A stretch of DNA of 8,818 bases from positions 1 to 8,818 of the forward strand of contig JBEGVB010000030.1 of the NCBI GenBank assembly GCA_041178545.1, read 5' to 3'. Within the stretch, counting starts at the first letter, position 1, and each line of letters begins with the position of its first letter. The notes beneath the pieces are model-generated. The model searched no databases. It saw nothing but the letters and a program-made list of their open reading frames with translations, and was not told where the DNA came from. Both the position numbers and the translations under genes were made by a program. Shown piece by piece: positions 1 to 7,151 of the stretch. The stretch is from JBEATZ01 sp041178545. GTDB taxonomy: Bacteria > Planctomycetota > UBA1135 > UBA2386.

Positions 1-675
1 GTCCTGTGCAACGCCGACGGTGACGTCGCTGCGCCGGTCCTGCTCGCACCCGGCGGCAGTGCGACGCGCACCGTGCTCTTCGACGAGATCGAGCGCACGG
101 CAAGCGTGCTCGGGCTGGACGGTCTCGTCCCCGCCGGCGCGGCCGTGCAGATCGCACGCGACTCGGACCGACTCGTCCGCAGCCTCGTGGGGTCGACGGT
201 CTGGACGATCCTGCTGCTGGGCACCGGGATGTGCGTGGGGCTCCGGTCGATCCGGCACGGCCTGCTCGGCCTCGTCCCTGCGGCGCTGCCGTGTGTCTGG
301 GTCTACGGGTTCCTCGCGTGGTCCGACCGGCCGGTGTCGGTCGCCACGGGAATGATCGCCTGCACGATGCTCGGGCTGCTCGTCGACAACGTCATCCACT
401 TCCTGCACCAGTACCGCGCCGCGCGCAGGACGTGCTCCGTGCAGGAAGCCGTGACCCTCGGCCTCGCCCACGTCGGCAGGCCCATGCTGCTCGGCAGCCT
501 GCTCCTCGTCTGCGGGTTTGCCGTCGCCGCCACCAGCGACCTCTCCACCACGGTGGAGTTCTCCCTCCTCGCCTGCAGCACCATCGTCGCAGCCCTCGTC
601 TCGACGAGCGTGCTCCTGCCACTCCTCCTCCTCGCGCTTCCTGGCGAGGGATCGGGCATTCGCCATGAAGTGTGA
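1..675 (+). CDS. RND/MMPL-family transporter, C-terminal part (5' end outside window)
   Basis: The frame is open from base 1 and ends in TGA at 673-675, leaving 224 residues of a longer protein. After about 60 residues that look like the end of an extracytoplasmic loop there are five hydrophobic segments, at roughly 63-81, 85-106, 113-136, 161-178 and 188-213. This matches TM8-TM12 of the RND superfamily. The third segment carries LLVDNVIHFLHQYR (around 126-139), the HAE3/MMPL-like TM10 motif with the membrane-embedded Asp at residue 129 that couples proton flow to transport. Proteins of this type in the inner membrane export lipids or hydrophobic products, and homologues occur in aryl-polyene and related lipid clusters. 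The next gene starts inside this one with an 11-base overlap, so the two are probably co-translated. The family is well supported. The substrate is unknown, and the N-terminal half cannot be seen. Confidence 0.85.
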   Translation, partial: VLCNADGDVAAPVLLAPGGSATRTVLFDEIERTASVLGLDGLVPAGAAVQIARDSDRLVRSLVGSTVWTILLLGTGMCVGLRSIRHGLLGLVPAALPCVWVYGFLAWSDRPVSVATGMIACTMLGLLVDNVIHFLHQYRAARRTCSVQEAVTLGLAHVGRPMLLGSLLLVCGFAVAATSDLSTTVEFSLLACSTIVAALVSTSVLLPLLLLALPGEGSGIRHEV

Positions 676-1888
676 CGTCCTCGTCCTCGGTGCCGGACCT
701 GCCGGCAGCTCGCTCGCAACCCATCTTGCACGCGCAGGGCACTCGGTCGTGGTCGCAGACAAGAAGGACTTCCCACGGGCGAAGCCCTGCGGCGAGTTCC
801 TCAGCCCCGAGTGCATGCCCTACCTCGAGGAACTCGGCGTCGCCGACGCGGTGCGTGCCTCCGACCCTTGGTGGGTGAAGGGGATGGACATGCATGCTGC
901 CGGCCACCGTGCCGTCGGCCGGTTCCGTCGCGTGGGCGGCCGTGGTGCGCATGCACTCGCGGGACTCGGCATCCGCAGGGAGGTCTTCGACCACCTGCTG
1001 CTGCGCGGTGCCGTGGCCGCAGGTGCCCACTGGTTGCCGCGGCACGAGTTCGTCGACCTCCTGCGTTCGCCCGACGGGCGGGTGACGGGAGCGACCCTGC
1101 ACAGGGCAGGCAGCGGGCCCGTCGCGGTGGAAGCAGCCTGGGTCGTGGGTGCCGACGGCGTCCAGTCGGGCGTCGCCCGCGAGATGGGCGTCCGCAGGTC
1201 CATCCCCTGGCTCGACCGGTTCGCACTCGCCGCCCACTTCGAGGGGGTTGCCCCGGCGACGCACGCAGCAGCACACATCTTCCCGGGCGGGTTCCTTGCC
1301 GCGACCACCGTCGACCAGTCGCTCTACAGCGTCAACCTGGTCGTGCCGAGGTCGCACCTGCGGCAGCGGCGCTCGAAGGACTGGGACGAGTTCGTCGCCG
1401 GGTACCTGCAGCGTGCCCCGGAGATGCAGCAACGACTGGCTGCGGCCACCCGCACCACGCAGTGGCGCGGGATCGGGCCGATGGCCTGCACGACGACGAG
1501 GCAGTGGCAGCCGGGCGCTGCACTGGTGGGGGATGCGTGCGGCTACGTCGACCCGCTCACGGGTGAGGGCATCTACTTCGCCCTCGTCGGCGGACGTGCC
1601 CTCGGCGCGGCGCTCACATCCGCACTCGCAGACCCTCGCAACGAGCACCAGGCGATGCAAGGCTACGTCGCGGCCCGTGGACGGGAGATCGTCCCGCGCC
1701 TGCGCGGTTCCCTCCTGTTGCAGCGGATGCTGCGCCACCCGGTGCTCGTGAAGGCCTTCTTCTCGCAGGCCTCGCGGTGGTCCAGCCTCGCCGACCTCGT
1801 GGTCACCCTCACCGGGGACACCGTCCACCCGCGCGACCTCGTCCGACCGTCGTTCTGGCGCGCGTTCCGCCGTGCGGAGGTCGCCTGA
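665..1888 (+). CDS. FAD-dependent oxidoreductase, geranylgeranyl-reductase family
   Basis: This 407-residue flavoprotein is of normal length for the family. The FAD-binding Rossmann motif GAGPAG (residues 9-14) follows directly after MKCDVLVL, which fixes the start at ATG 665 rather than the upstream in-frame ATG at 518. PCGEFLS (41-47) is the PCG-type motif of geranylgeranyl reductase-like enzymes, GADG (162-165) is the second FAD contact region, and GDACGYVDPLTGEGI (289-303) is the conserved C-terminal FAD/pyrophosphate motif. The family reduces or hydroxylates isoprenoid, polyene or aromatic substrates. Relatives accompany lipid exporters in aryl-polyene, flexirubin and type III polyketide clusters, which fits the transporter gene just upstream. 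No signal peptide is visible, so the protein is probably cytoplasmic or peripheral to the membrane. It overlaps the upstream gene by 11 bases and shares one base with the next. The substrate cannot be read from the sequence, and an aromatic-ring monooxygenase or halogenase-like role is the main alternative. Confidence 0.85.
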   Translation: MKCDVLVLGAGPAGSSLATHLARAGHSVVVADKKDFPRAKPCGEFLSPECMPYLEELGVADAVRASDPWWVKGMDMHAAGHRAVGRFRRVGGRGAHALAGLGIRREVFDHLLLRGAVAAGAHWLPRHEFVDLLRSPDGRVTGATLHRAGSGPVAVEAAWVVGADGVQSGVAREMGVRRSIPWLDRFALAAHFEGVAPATHAAAHIFPGGFLAATTVDQSLYSVNLVVPRSHLRQRRSKDWDEFVAGYLQRAPEMQQRLAAATRTTQWRGIGPMACTTTRQWQPGAALVGDACGYVDPLTGEGIYFALVGGRALGAALTSALADPRNEHQAMQGYVAARGREIVPRLRGSLLLQRMLRHPVLVKAFFSQASRWSSLADLVVTLTGDTVHPRDLVRPSFWRAFRRAEVA

Positions 1889-2571
1889 TGGCCGTCCTCG
1901 ACCCGCGCACCTGGCTGCCCTTGGTGGCGGCATGCGCCGTGTTCGCCTTGCGCGAGTGCATGGTGCAAGCAGTGCCCGCAGCCACCCAACCGGCGCGGTC
2001 CACGGCGATGCCGCAGCCCCATGGCGGCAACGGGGCGGTCCGCAAGGCTGGCTACGAGCTGGACCGAGCCCGCTCCAGCGTCCGCTTCCTGCTGCGCAGT
2101 GAGGCAGGAGAGAGCCTGTTCCAGTGCCCCCTCGTCCACGGCAGGTTCACCAGTTCACCTGACGACGCCGAGACGCAGCTGGACCTCGAGTTCGACCTCG
2201 GTTCGCTGGTACCCGTCGACACCAGCGGTGCCACGGACTCCCTCCTCGAACTCCGTGAACTGCTGGGCGTGAACCGTGCCGAGACGGTGCACTACCACGC
2301 CTCGCTCGTGAGCCGTGCATCGACGCCGCTGCAGGGGCTCGTGCAACTCGTCTGGCAGGGACACCTGCATTTCGGTGGTCGCACCGTGCGTCAACCGATG
2401 AGCCTGTGGCAGACTCAGCTCCCCGGACTGCCGCCGCGCCTGCAGGGCCATGGCACGGTGCCCACGGATGCCTACGGACTCGGGCGTTCGGCGTGGTTCG
2501 GACTGGTCCAGGACCGTCATGTCGTCACCCTCGGAATCGATCTCGCCTGGAAACGCGTCGGAGCGAACTGA
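1888..2571 (+). CDS. YceI-like exported protein
   Basis: The product has 227 residues. The start is taken at ATG 1888, which overlaps the preceding stop as TGATG and has a GGAGG ribosome binding site at 1876-1880, 7 bases upstream. An in-frame ATG at 1777 would only add a non-secretory basic leader. Residues about 9-21 (WLPLVAACAVFAL) form a hydrophobic export or anchor segment. The body resembles the YceI fold. It has YELDRARSSVRF at 56-67 (the usual YxLDxxHSxVxF start), a central acidic DLEFDLGSLVPVDT stretch (99-112), VQLVWQGHLHFGGRTVRQP at 152-170 (the usual GxLTxxGxTxPV strand pair), and a C-terminal YGLGRSAWFGLVQDRHVVTLGIDL. YceI proteins are periplasmic barrels that bind polyisoprenoid or other amphiphilic ligands. 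That would suit a partner for the isoprenoid-type oxidoreductase and the transporter. The family call is moderately sure and the ligand is inferred. Confidence 0.72.
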   Translation: MAVLDPRTWLPLVAACAVFALRECMVQAVPAATQPARSTAMPQPHGGNGAVRKAGYELDRARSSVRFLLRSEAGESLFQCPLVHGRFTSSPDDAETQLDLEFDLGSLVPVDTSGATDSLLELRELLGVNRAETVHYHASLVSRASTPLQGLVQLVWQGHLHFGGRTVRQPMSLWQTQLPGLPPRLQGHGTVPTDAYGLGRSAWFGLVQDRHVVTLGIDLAWKRVGAN

Positions 2572-4069
2572 GCCGCGCCCGCGGCCCGGGGTCCGGCAGT
2601 CGCTGTGGCGCGACCTCGCATGGGCCTTTGCCCCGCTCTGTGCCGTTGCCGTGGTCGGCATGACCGTGGTCACGGTCGATGCACGACACGTGCACCGCGA
2701 CCTGCAGCGGATGTTCGAGGAGATGCGCGAGGTCTCGCTCTCCCGAGCCCTGCTCGACGAGTTGCGCGGGATCGAACAGTGGGTCGATGCCGTGCCCGAG
2801 GGACGGGCCGGCACCCACGCGCTTGCGTTTGCCGACGTCCGGCGGCACCTGGAGGACGCAAAGGCGACGTTGGCGCGCTACGGCAAGGAAGCCGACCCCT
2901 CGGTGCCGGAGCACGACGAGGAGGAGGACCAGTCCACGGCACGCATCGTCGCAGCCCTCGATGCCGTCGAGGCCGGACTCGGTGCGGACAGCACGCTGGC
3001 CGAACTGCGCAAGCCTCTCGAGCTGGCCGTGCACGGCACCAAGGTGCTGTCGGACACCGTTGCACAGGAGACGCGCGAGATCGGCACGGACCTGGACCGG
3101 CGCAGTTCCCGGCTCACCGAGTTTGTCCTGGTCCTCGCCGTGGCGATCGTCGGCACCCTCGCGTGGCTCGGGTCGCGGCTCCGCAGCCGCGTGCTCGTCC
3201 CGCTGCGCGAGCTGCAGCTCAACACCGCCATGGTCGCCCATGGCAGGCAGCCGCGCCCGATGGAGCTGCGCCACGACGACGAGGTGGCGCGTCTGGCCAG
3301 TGCGTTCGACGAGATGGCACGGCAGGTGCGCAACGCGCGCGAGGACCTGGAGCAACGGGTCGAACAGCGGTCGCGCGAGGTGCTGCGCACCGCGCGGCTC
3401 GCGGAGCTGGGCACGCTCTCGGCAGGCATTGCTCACGAGGTCAACAACCCCATCGCCAGCATCGCTGCGTGTGCGGAGGGCCTGCTGCGCGACCTCGACA
3501 AGGGGAAGGGGACGGACGAACGCCACCAGCGCGAGTACCTGGAGATCATCCGCAAGGAGGCCATGCGCACGCGGGACATCACCGCGCGCCTGCTGGGGTT
3601 CGCGCGCCAGGACGTCCGGTCGTCGGTTGCCGTGGCCCTCGGGGACGAGTTGCGCGAGGTGTCGGCGATGTTCGGGCACCAGTTCGAGTCTGCCGGGGTG
3701 AGGCTCGCGATCGACGCCGCACCTGCGGAGGCCACGGTGACGGGTGACCCTGCGGAACTCCGGCAGGTGCTCTTCAACCTGTTCCGCAACGCGCTCGACG
3801 CGAGCCCAAGGGGTGCAACCGTCGACGTGGGGCTCGCGGTCGAGGACGGCACTGCGGTGCTGGAGTTCAGCGACCGCGGACCCGGCATCCGCCCGGAGGA
3901 CATGGAGCGGATCTTCGAGCCGTTCTTCACCACCAAGGCACCCGGCAAGGGGACTGGACTCGGACTCGCCATCGTGCACCGCATCGTGACCGGCCACGGC
4001 GGACGGATCACCGCCGCCAACCGCGAAGGCGGCGGCGCTTGCTTCCGCGTGAGCCTGCCGCTCGTCTGA
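2519..4069 (+). CDS. Membrane-bound sensor histidine kinase (HAMP-HisKA-HATPase)
   Basis: This 516-residue kinase starts at ATG 2519, preceded by AGGA about 6 bases upstream, inside the 3' end of the YceI-like gene (53-base overlap). No later ATG/GTG precedes the first membrane segment. TM1 lies at about 33-53, a mostly helical extracytoplasmic sensor region at about 54-201 with an acidic patch (HDEEEDQ near 132), TM2 at about 202-221, and HAMP plus coiled coil at about 222-290. The H-box GTLSAGIAHEVNNPIASI has the phospho-accepting His at 306. The N-box LRQVLFNLFRNALDA has Asn 424, followed by G1 DRGPGI (452-457), F-box FEPFFTTK (466-473) and G2 GKGTGLGLAI (476-485). All catalytic motifs are intact. 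The H-box and N-box style is that of the NtrB/ZraS-like kinases that usually pair with NtrC-type regulators. No response regulator is encoded in this window. It probably senses an envelope state linked to the upstream genes (inference). Confidence 0.93.
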   Translation: MSSPSESISPGNASERTEPRPRPGVRQSLWRDLAWAFAPLCAVAVVGMTVVTVDARHVHRDLQRMFEEMREVSLSRALLDELRGIEQWVDAVPEGRAGTHALAFADVRRHLEDAKATLARYGKEADPSVPEHDEEEDQSTARIVAALDAVEAGLGADSTLAELRKPLELAVHGTKVLSDTVAQETREIGTDLDRRSSRLTEFVLVLAVAIVGTLAWLGSRLRSRVLVPLRELQLNTAMVAHGRQPRPMELRHDDEVARLASAFDEMARQVRNAREDLEQRVEQRSREVLRTARLAELGTLSAGIAHEVNNPIASIAACAEGLLRDLDKGKGTDERHQREYLEIIRKEAMRTRDITARLLGFARQDVRSSVAVALGDELREVSAMFGHQFESAGVRLAIDAAPAEATVTGDPAELRQVLFNLFRNALDASPRGATVDVGLAVEDGTAVLEFSDRGPGIRPEDMERIFEPFFTTKAPGKGTGLGLAIVHRIVTGHGGRITAANREGGGACFRVSLPLV

Positions 4070-4073
4070 CGCC

Positions 4074-4733
4074 TTGAACGTTCCCTTGCCAGTCCACGAC
4101 GACCTCGCCGCCAAGGTCTGCGTCGATGCAGTTTCTGTCCTGCGCGGTGGAGTTGCGCATCTGGTGCTGGAGCAGTGGGGCCCCGGCCACGTCACGGAGG
4201 TGGTCCGGCTCGCCGACGGCGAAGTGTTCCATGGCGGTGGCCAGGGGTTCGTCCAGGAGTGCATGGTGCTCGCGGGCGTCCTGCGCGACGGGAGCGGCGA
4301 GCACGGTCCGGGTGCCTACCTGCGGGTCCCCGAGGGCGAGCGCGTGGAGTGGGTCGCACGGGGCGGAGCCGTGGTGTTCTGCAAGCGCTCTGCGGCCGAT
4401 GGGTCGCGGGAGCGTCGGCTCGTCCTCGCGACCGACCGCATGCAGTGGCACCAGGGCCTCGTCGACGGGCTCCGCGTGATGCCGCTGCACCAGGGACTCA
4501 CGGGCAGCACGGCCCTCGTGCGCTGGGCGCCCGACACCGTGTTCCACTCCCACCGTCATCCCGGCGGCGAGGAGATCCTGGTCCTCGAAGGGGTGTTCCG
4601 CGACGAGTTCGGCGCCTACCCCAAGGGCACGTGGATCCGCAGTCCGCACATGAGCCGGCACACGCCGTTCACCGCCAAGGAGGGTGCCACCATCCTGGTG
4701 AAGGTGGGCCACCTCGGTGCCGGGCCGCGCTGA
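4074..4733 (+). CDS. Two-domain ChrR-type cupin protein, first domain without metal ligands
   Basis: The product has 219 residues and starts at TTG 4074, four bases after the kinase stop. No ATG or GTG occurs before about 4164, so TTG is the only start that keeps the whole first domain. The Shine-Dalgarno signal is weak, suggesting coupling to the kinase gene. The C-terminal cupin (about 140-215) is canonical for the ChrR-like family: HRHPGGEEILVLEGVFRDE followed by GTWIRSPHMSRHTP supplies the expected ligands His160, His162, Glu166 and His196. The N-terminal half aligns with it almost without gaps (from VFHGGGQGFVQECMVLAG at 51-68 to GAYLRVPEGERVEW at 80-93), but the four ligand positions are Gly55, Gln57, Gln61 and Val91. 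In ChrR the cupin is the sensory half of an anti-sigma factor for the singlet-oxygen response. This protein lacks the zinc-binding anti-sigma domain, so it is more likely a stress or ligand sensor or a small metalloenzyme (e.g. acetylacetone-dioxygenase-like) than an anti-sigma factor. Confidence 0.82.
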   Translation: MNVPLPVHDDLAAKVCVDAVSVLRGGVAHLVLEQWGPGHVTEVVRLADGEVFHGGGQGFVQECMVLAGVLRDGSGEHGPGAYLRVPEGERVEWVARGGAVVFCKRSAADGSRERRLVLATDRMQWHQGLVDGLRVMPLHQGLTGSTALVRWAPDTVFHSHRHPGGEEILVLEGVFRDEFGAYPKGTWIRSPHMSRHTPFTAKEGATILVKVGHLGAGPR

Positions 4734-4750
4734 GGCGGCACCGGCTCAGC
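4729..4750. terminator. Inverted repeat at the convergent gene ends, possible bidirectional terminator
   Basis: GCTGAG (4729-4734) and CTCAGC (4745-4750) are perfect complements around a 10-base GC-rich centre. The repeat contains the TGA of the cupin gene (4731-4733) and, on the other strand, the stop of the TPR gene (4746-4748). Only 12 bases separate the two genes, so transcription from both sides must end here or run antisense. The stem is short and there is no clear T-run on either side, so classical Rho-independent termination is uncertain. Confidence 0.35.
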
Positions 4751-7016
4751 CGTTGCGTCGTTGCCGCCGGCCCTGGCCGCGCTGGGGCGGTGCGCCCTCG
4801 CGCTCGTAGGCCGGCAGTTCGAGCAGCTCCGGGTCGAGCGCGTCGAGCACGGCCTGCAGTTGCTTGAGCTGCTCCTCGCGCTGCGCCTCGCGCAACTTGG
4901 TCCGCAGCATGCGTGCCGTGTCGGCGGGCGAGATGTTCAGGCCGTCCAGCGTGGCCGTGGCCTCGGGCTTGCGGCTGATGCCTGCGAGGGAGAGCTCCAG
5001 TGCACGGTCGAGGTCGCCTGCCTCCAGCGCGAGCCGCGCCTTGCCGGCGAGGGCGAGGGCTGCGTAGTGGTCGGAGTTGGCCTTCGAGTCGGCATTCTCC
5101 GCAGTGCAGCGGTCGTACAGGGCGAGGGCGCGGTCGTAGGAGCCGACCGCCTGTTCCATCCTGCCGGAACGCCGGTGGAACTCAGCGCCCACCAGTGCCG
5201 CGTATGCGGCATACCACGTCATGTTGTTGGAGGGCTGCTCCTCGAGCAGCTTCGCGTACACGCTCTCGAGTCCGTTCACGCCGCGTTCCTCAAGGATGCG
5301 GTTGCGAAGGCGCTCGTGGAGCACCCACGACTCGGGGAATCGCTTGAGGCCGGCGTCGAGCGAGCGGTTGGCCTGCTCGAAGCCGCCGAAGAACTTGAGG
5401 AAGTCGAAGTGGTTGGCGACGTGGACGTCCTTCGACTGGGGGTGGCGCAGCAGCACCGAGTAGGCCGCATGCACGTCGGTGAGCCATTGGCCCGGCCACT
5501 CCTGCTTGGCGCGCACTGCCTTCACGATGGCCTCCTGACGCGCCTCGGCAAAGATCGCCACGACCTGCATCGCGGCCCAGCCCTGCGGGTCCGCAGGCTG
5601 TTCCTGCATCGCCAGCTCGGCCGCCTTGTAGGCCTCGTCGTAGTTGCCGAGCTGGAATGCCGTGATGGCAAGCGTGCCGTGCACGGCCCAGCCCTTCGCA
5701 CCCATGCTCTCCGCCTTGCGTGCGGCGGCGCGAGCGTCCTCGACCATGAGGCGCTCCAGCTGGCGGCCCGAGCGGCCGAAGCCAGGGCGGGCGCCGGTGG
5801 ACAGGTACTCGCTCACCTGCGCGAGGAGGGCCTCGGCCAGTCCGGCCTGGGCCGCAGGGTCGTCAGGCTTGGCCGATGCTTCCTTGGCCTTGCGGTCCAC
5901 CTTGTCGGAGGCAGCAACTTCCTCGGCGGCTGCGGCATAGGAGGCACCGCCCTCCAGAGCCTTGGCCCAGCCGTCGACGTCGACGGCCTCGGAGCGGCGC
6001 GCAACGCCACGGTGCACGACGGCAAGCGAGCGTGCGCGCGCGGACTGCGGTGCCAGACGGTCGAGGGCTGCGAGCAGTGCCTCGCGTTCTGCCGTCTCCA
6101 GCGGGGCGCGCAACGTCTCGCCGATCAGGTCGGCTGCCTCGGGTGCCTGGGCGTCCGCGAGTGCGAGCCGGGCCTTGCGGCCCTGGTCGGCATCGAGGCC
6201 GAACACCGCGAGGCGCAGCAGGTCGGTGGGGGCGGCCTGGGGATTGGCCAGTGCAGCAGCAAGCAGTTCGTCGCGCACCTTGCTGTCGCCGGTGCGGAAG
6301 GCCTCTTCCACCGCACGACGGTCGTCCACGTCGCGGCTCTTCACCTTGTCGACCAACGCGACATCACCGCGCAGCACCGGCGGGATGGGCGTCGTCCGGT
6401 TGGTGATCCCGTCGCCGATCGCCTTGAATACCGAGGCGGTGTCGAACGCATAGAACACGTCGTAGACCTCGGCGCCGTCGAGCTCGACCATGATGTGGCG
6501 CGGCGCGATGCGGCGCCCGTCGAGGAACTTCTCGTACACGATCGGTTCCATCGCGATGTGCTCGCCGCACGTCACGCAGCCGAAGCGCGGGCAGAGGATG
6601 CGGTTGCCCTGTTCGTCGTGGTCGCGCGGGTTGTGGCGGTACACCGAGGCGATCACGCTCACATAGGGCTCGTACAGCTTGGCGATCTCGGGCTGGCGGT
6701 AGCGCACGCCTGCGTAGTGTTCCGAGGCGATCTCGCCGTCCATGTTCACGCACACGAGGATCGGCCGACCCGTCTCCTTCGAGACCGCGACCGCGTCCTC
6801 CCACGTGCGCTGGAACTTGATGAGCACTGGCTTCGCCCAGTCCTCGGCGGTGGGCGCGTACCACATCGCCTCGCGGCTGCCTGGCGCGGGCGCCGCGGCA
6901 CCCGGCTGTGGCTGCTGCACCTGGCCGCCCTGCGTCCCCTGCTGTTGCGCCCGAGTGGGAACAACGGCGGTGGCGAGGGCAAGGAACGTCAGCACGGGGA
7001 GCAACAGATGCTTCAT
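4746..7016 (-). CDS. Exported thioredoxin-fold/TPR-repeat protein
   Basis: The product has 756 residues. ATG 7016-7014 is preceded on the minus strand by GAGGT with about 4 bases of spacing. A clear signal peptide (MKHLLLPVLTFLALATA, cleavage probably after TRA at 21-23) is followed by a Gln/Pro/Ala-rich linker to about residue 46, so the protein acts in the periplasm or outside the cell. Residues about 60-200 look like a thioredoxin-like domain of the DUF255/SoxW sort: WEDAVAVSKETGRPILVCVNMD, then EHY, then a Tyr/Val strand. The usual CxxC is missing, and Gly-Glu-Ile-Ala occupies that region. Instead there is a Cys142-x4-Cys147-x2-Cys150-x2-His153 cluster. Residues about 220-370 are Ala-rich helices, and about 380-700 contain TPR-like pairs (for example FQLGNYDEAYKAAELAM near 454, MEQAVGSYDRALALY near 620, ARLALEAGDLDRALELSLAG near 660). 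The C-terminus is basic (GQGRRQRRNG). It diverges from the BatD-like gene. The role is unknown; a protein-folding or scaffold factor of the envelope is likely. Confidence 0.82.
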   Translation of the reverse strand: MKHLLLPVLTFLALATAVVPTRAQQQGTQGGQVQQPQPGAAAPAPGSREAMWYAPTAEDWAKPVLIKFQRTWEDAVAVSKETGRPILVCVNMDGEIASEHYAGVRYRQPEIAKLYEPYVSVIASVYRHNPRDHDEQGNRILCPRFGCVTCGEHIAMEPIVYEKFLDGRRIAPRHIMVELDGAEVYDVFYAFDTASVFKAIGDGITNRTTPIPPVLRGDVALVDKVKSRDVDDRRAVEEAFRTGDSKVRDELLAAALANPQAAPTDLLRLAVFGLDADQGRKARLALADAQAPEAADLIGETLRAPLETAEREALLAALDRLAPQSARARSLAVVHRGVARRSEAVDVDGWAKALEGGASYAAAAEEVAASDKVDRKAKEASAKPDDPAAQAGLAEALLAQVSEYLSTGARPGFGRSGRQLERLMVEDARAAARKAESMGAKGWAVHGTLAITAFQLGNYDEAYKAAELAMQEQPADPQGWAAMQVVAIFAEARQEAIVKAVRAKQEWPGQWLTDVHAAYSVLLRHPQSKDVHVANHFDFLKFFGGFEQANRSLDAGLKRFPESWVLHERLRNRILEERGVNGLESVYAKLLEEQPSNNMTWYAAYAALVGAEFHRRSGRMEQAVGSYDRALALYDRCTAENADSKANSDHYAALALAGKARLALEAGDLDRALELSLAGISRKPEATATLDGLNISPADTARMLRTKLREAQREEQLKQLQAVLDALDPELLELPAYEREGAPPQRGQGRRQRRNG

Positions 7017-7047
7017 GGAGACCTCGGGAGCCGCAGGCTAGGTGGCG

Positions 7048-7077
7048 ATCCCACGGCGGGCCAGCCACGCGTGGGAT
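7048..7077. promoter_or_regulatory. 8+8-bp inverted repeat in the divergent intergenic region, possible operator
   Basis: ATCCCACG (7048-7055) and CGTGGGAT (7070-7077) are perfect complements separated by 14 bases. The right arm is also part of a 10-bp palindrome, CCACGCGTGG, at 7065-7074. The element lies in the 135 bases between the divergent TPR and BatD-like genes, 32 bases upstream of the TPR start codon, so a dimeric regulator bound here could act on both. A hairpin in a 5' leader is the alternative. The symmetry is seen directly; the function is inferred. Confidence 0.35.
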
Positions 7078-7090
7078 GGAGCAAGAGAGT

Positions 7091-7096
7091 TACGAT
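7091..7096 (+). promoter_or_regulatory. Possible -10 element for the BatD-like gene
   Basis: TACGAT sits in the only relatively AT-rich stretch of the divergent intergenic region (7086-7100) and matches the sigma-70 -10 consensus at four of six positions. The expected -35 position (about 7068-7073) falls inside the palindrome at 7065-7074 and does not resemble TTGACA. Overlap with the palindrome would fit repressor control, but the promoter call is weak. Confidence 0.2.
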
Positions 7097-7151
7097 ACGT
7101 GACGAGGGCAGCAAAGGTGAGTGCGTGGGGATAGGCTCCCCGCCCCTGTCG

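Noticed and set aside
518..664. An extended N-terminus for the oxidoreductase starting at the in-frame ATG 518.
   Set aside because: The extra 49 residues are Ser/Pro-rich, overlap the transporter reading frame, and would place the Rossmann motif far from the N-terminus.
1777..1887. An extended N-terminus for the YceI-like protein starting at ATG 1777.
   Set aside because: It lies within the oxidoreductase gene, gives a basic Pro/Arg leader that would block export, and ATG 1888 has a GGAGG site at the right distance and a TGATG junction.
392..1933. A 513-residue minus-strand open frame opposite the oxidoreductase gene.
   Set aside because: It is Arg/Gly/Cys-rich with no family features and lies antisense to a gene with clear FAD motifs.
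2525..4264. A 579-residue minus-strand open frame opposite the histidine kinase gene.
   Set aside because: It is the antisense shadow of a kinase with complete catalytic motifs and has no domain signature of its own.
4761..7151. A stop-free + strand frame through the whole antisense of the TPR gene that joins the BatD-like gene in frame, giving a 1188-residue reading.
   Set aside because: The minus-strand protein has a signal peptide, a recognisable fold and TPR pattern, while the + strand translation before 7152 looks like no family. A BatD start with its own signal peptide exists at 7152. Long antisense frames are expected at this GC content.
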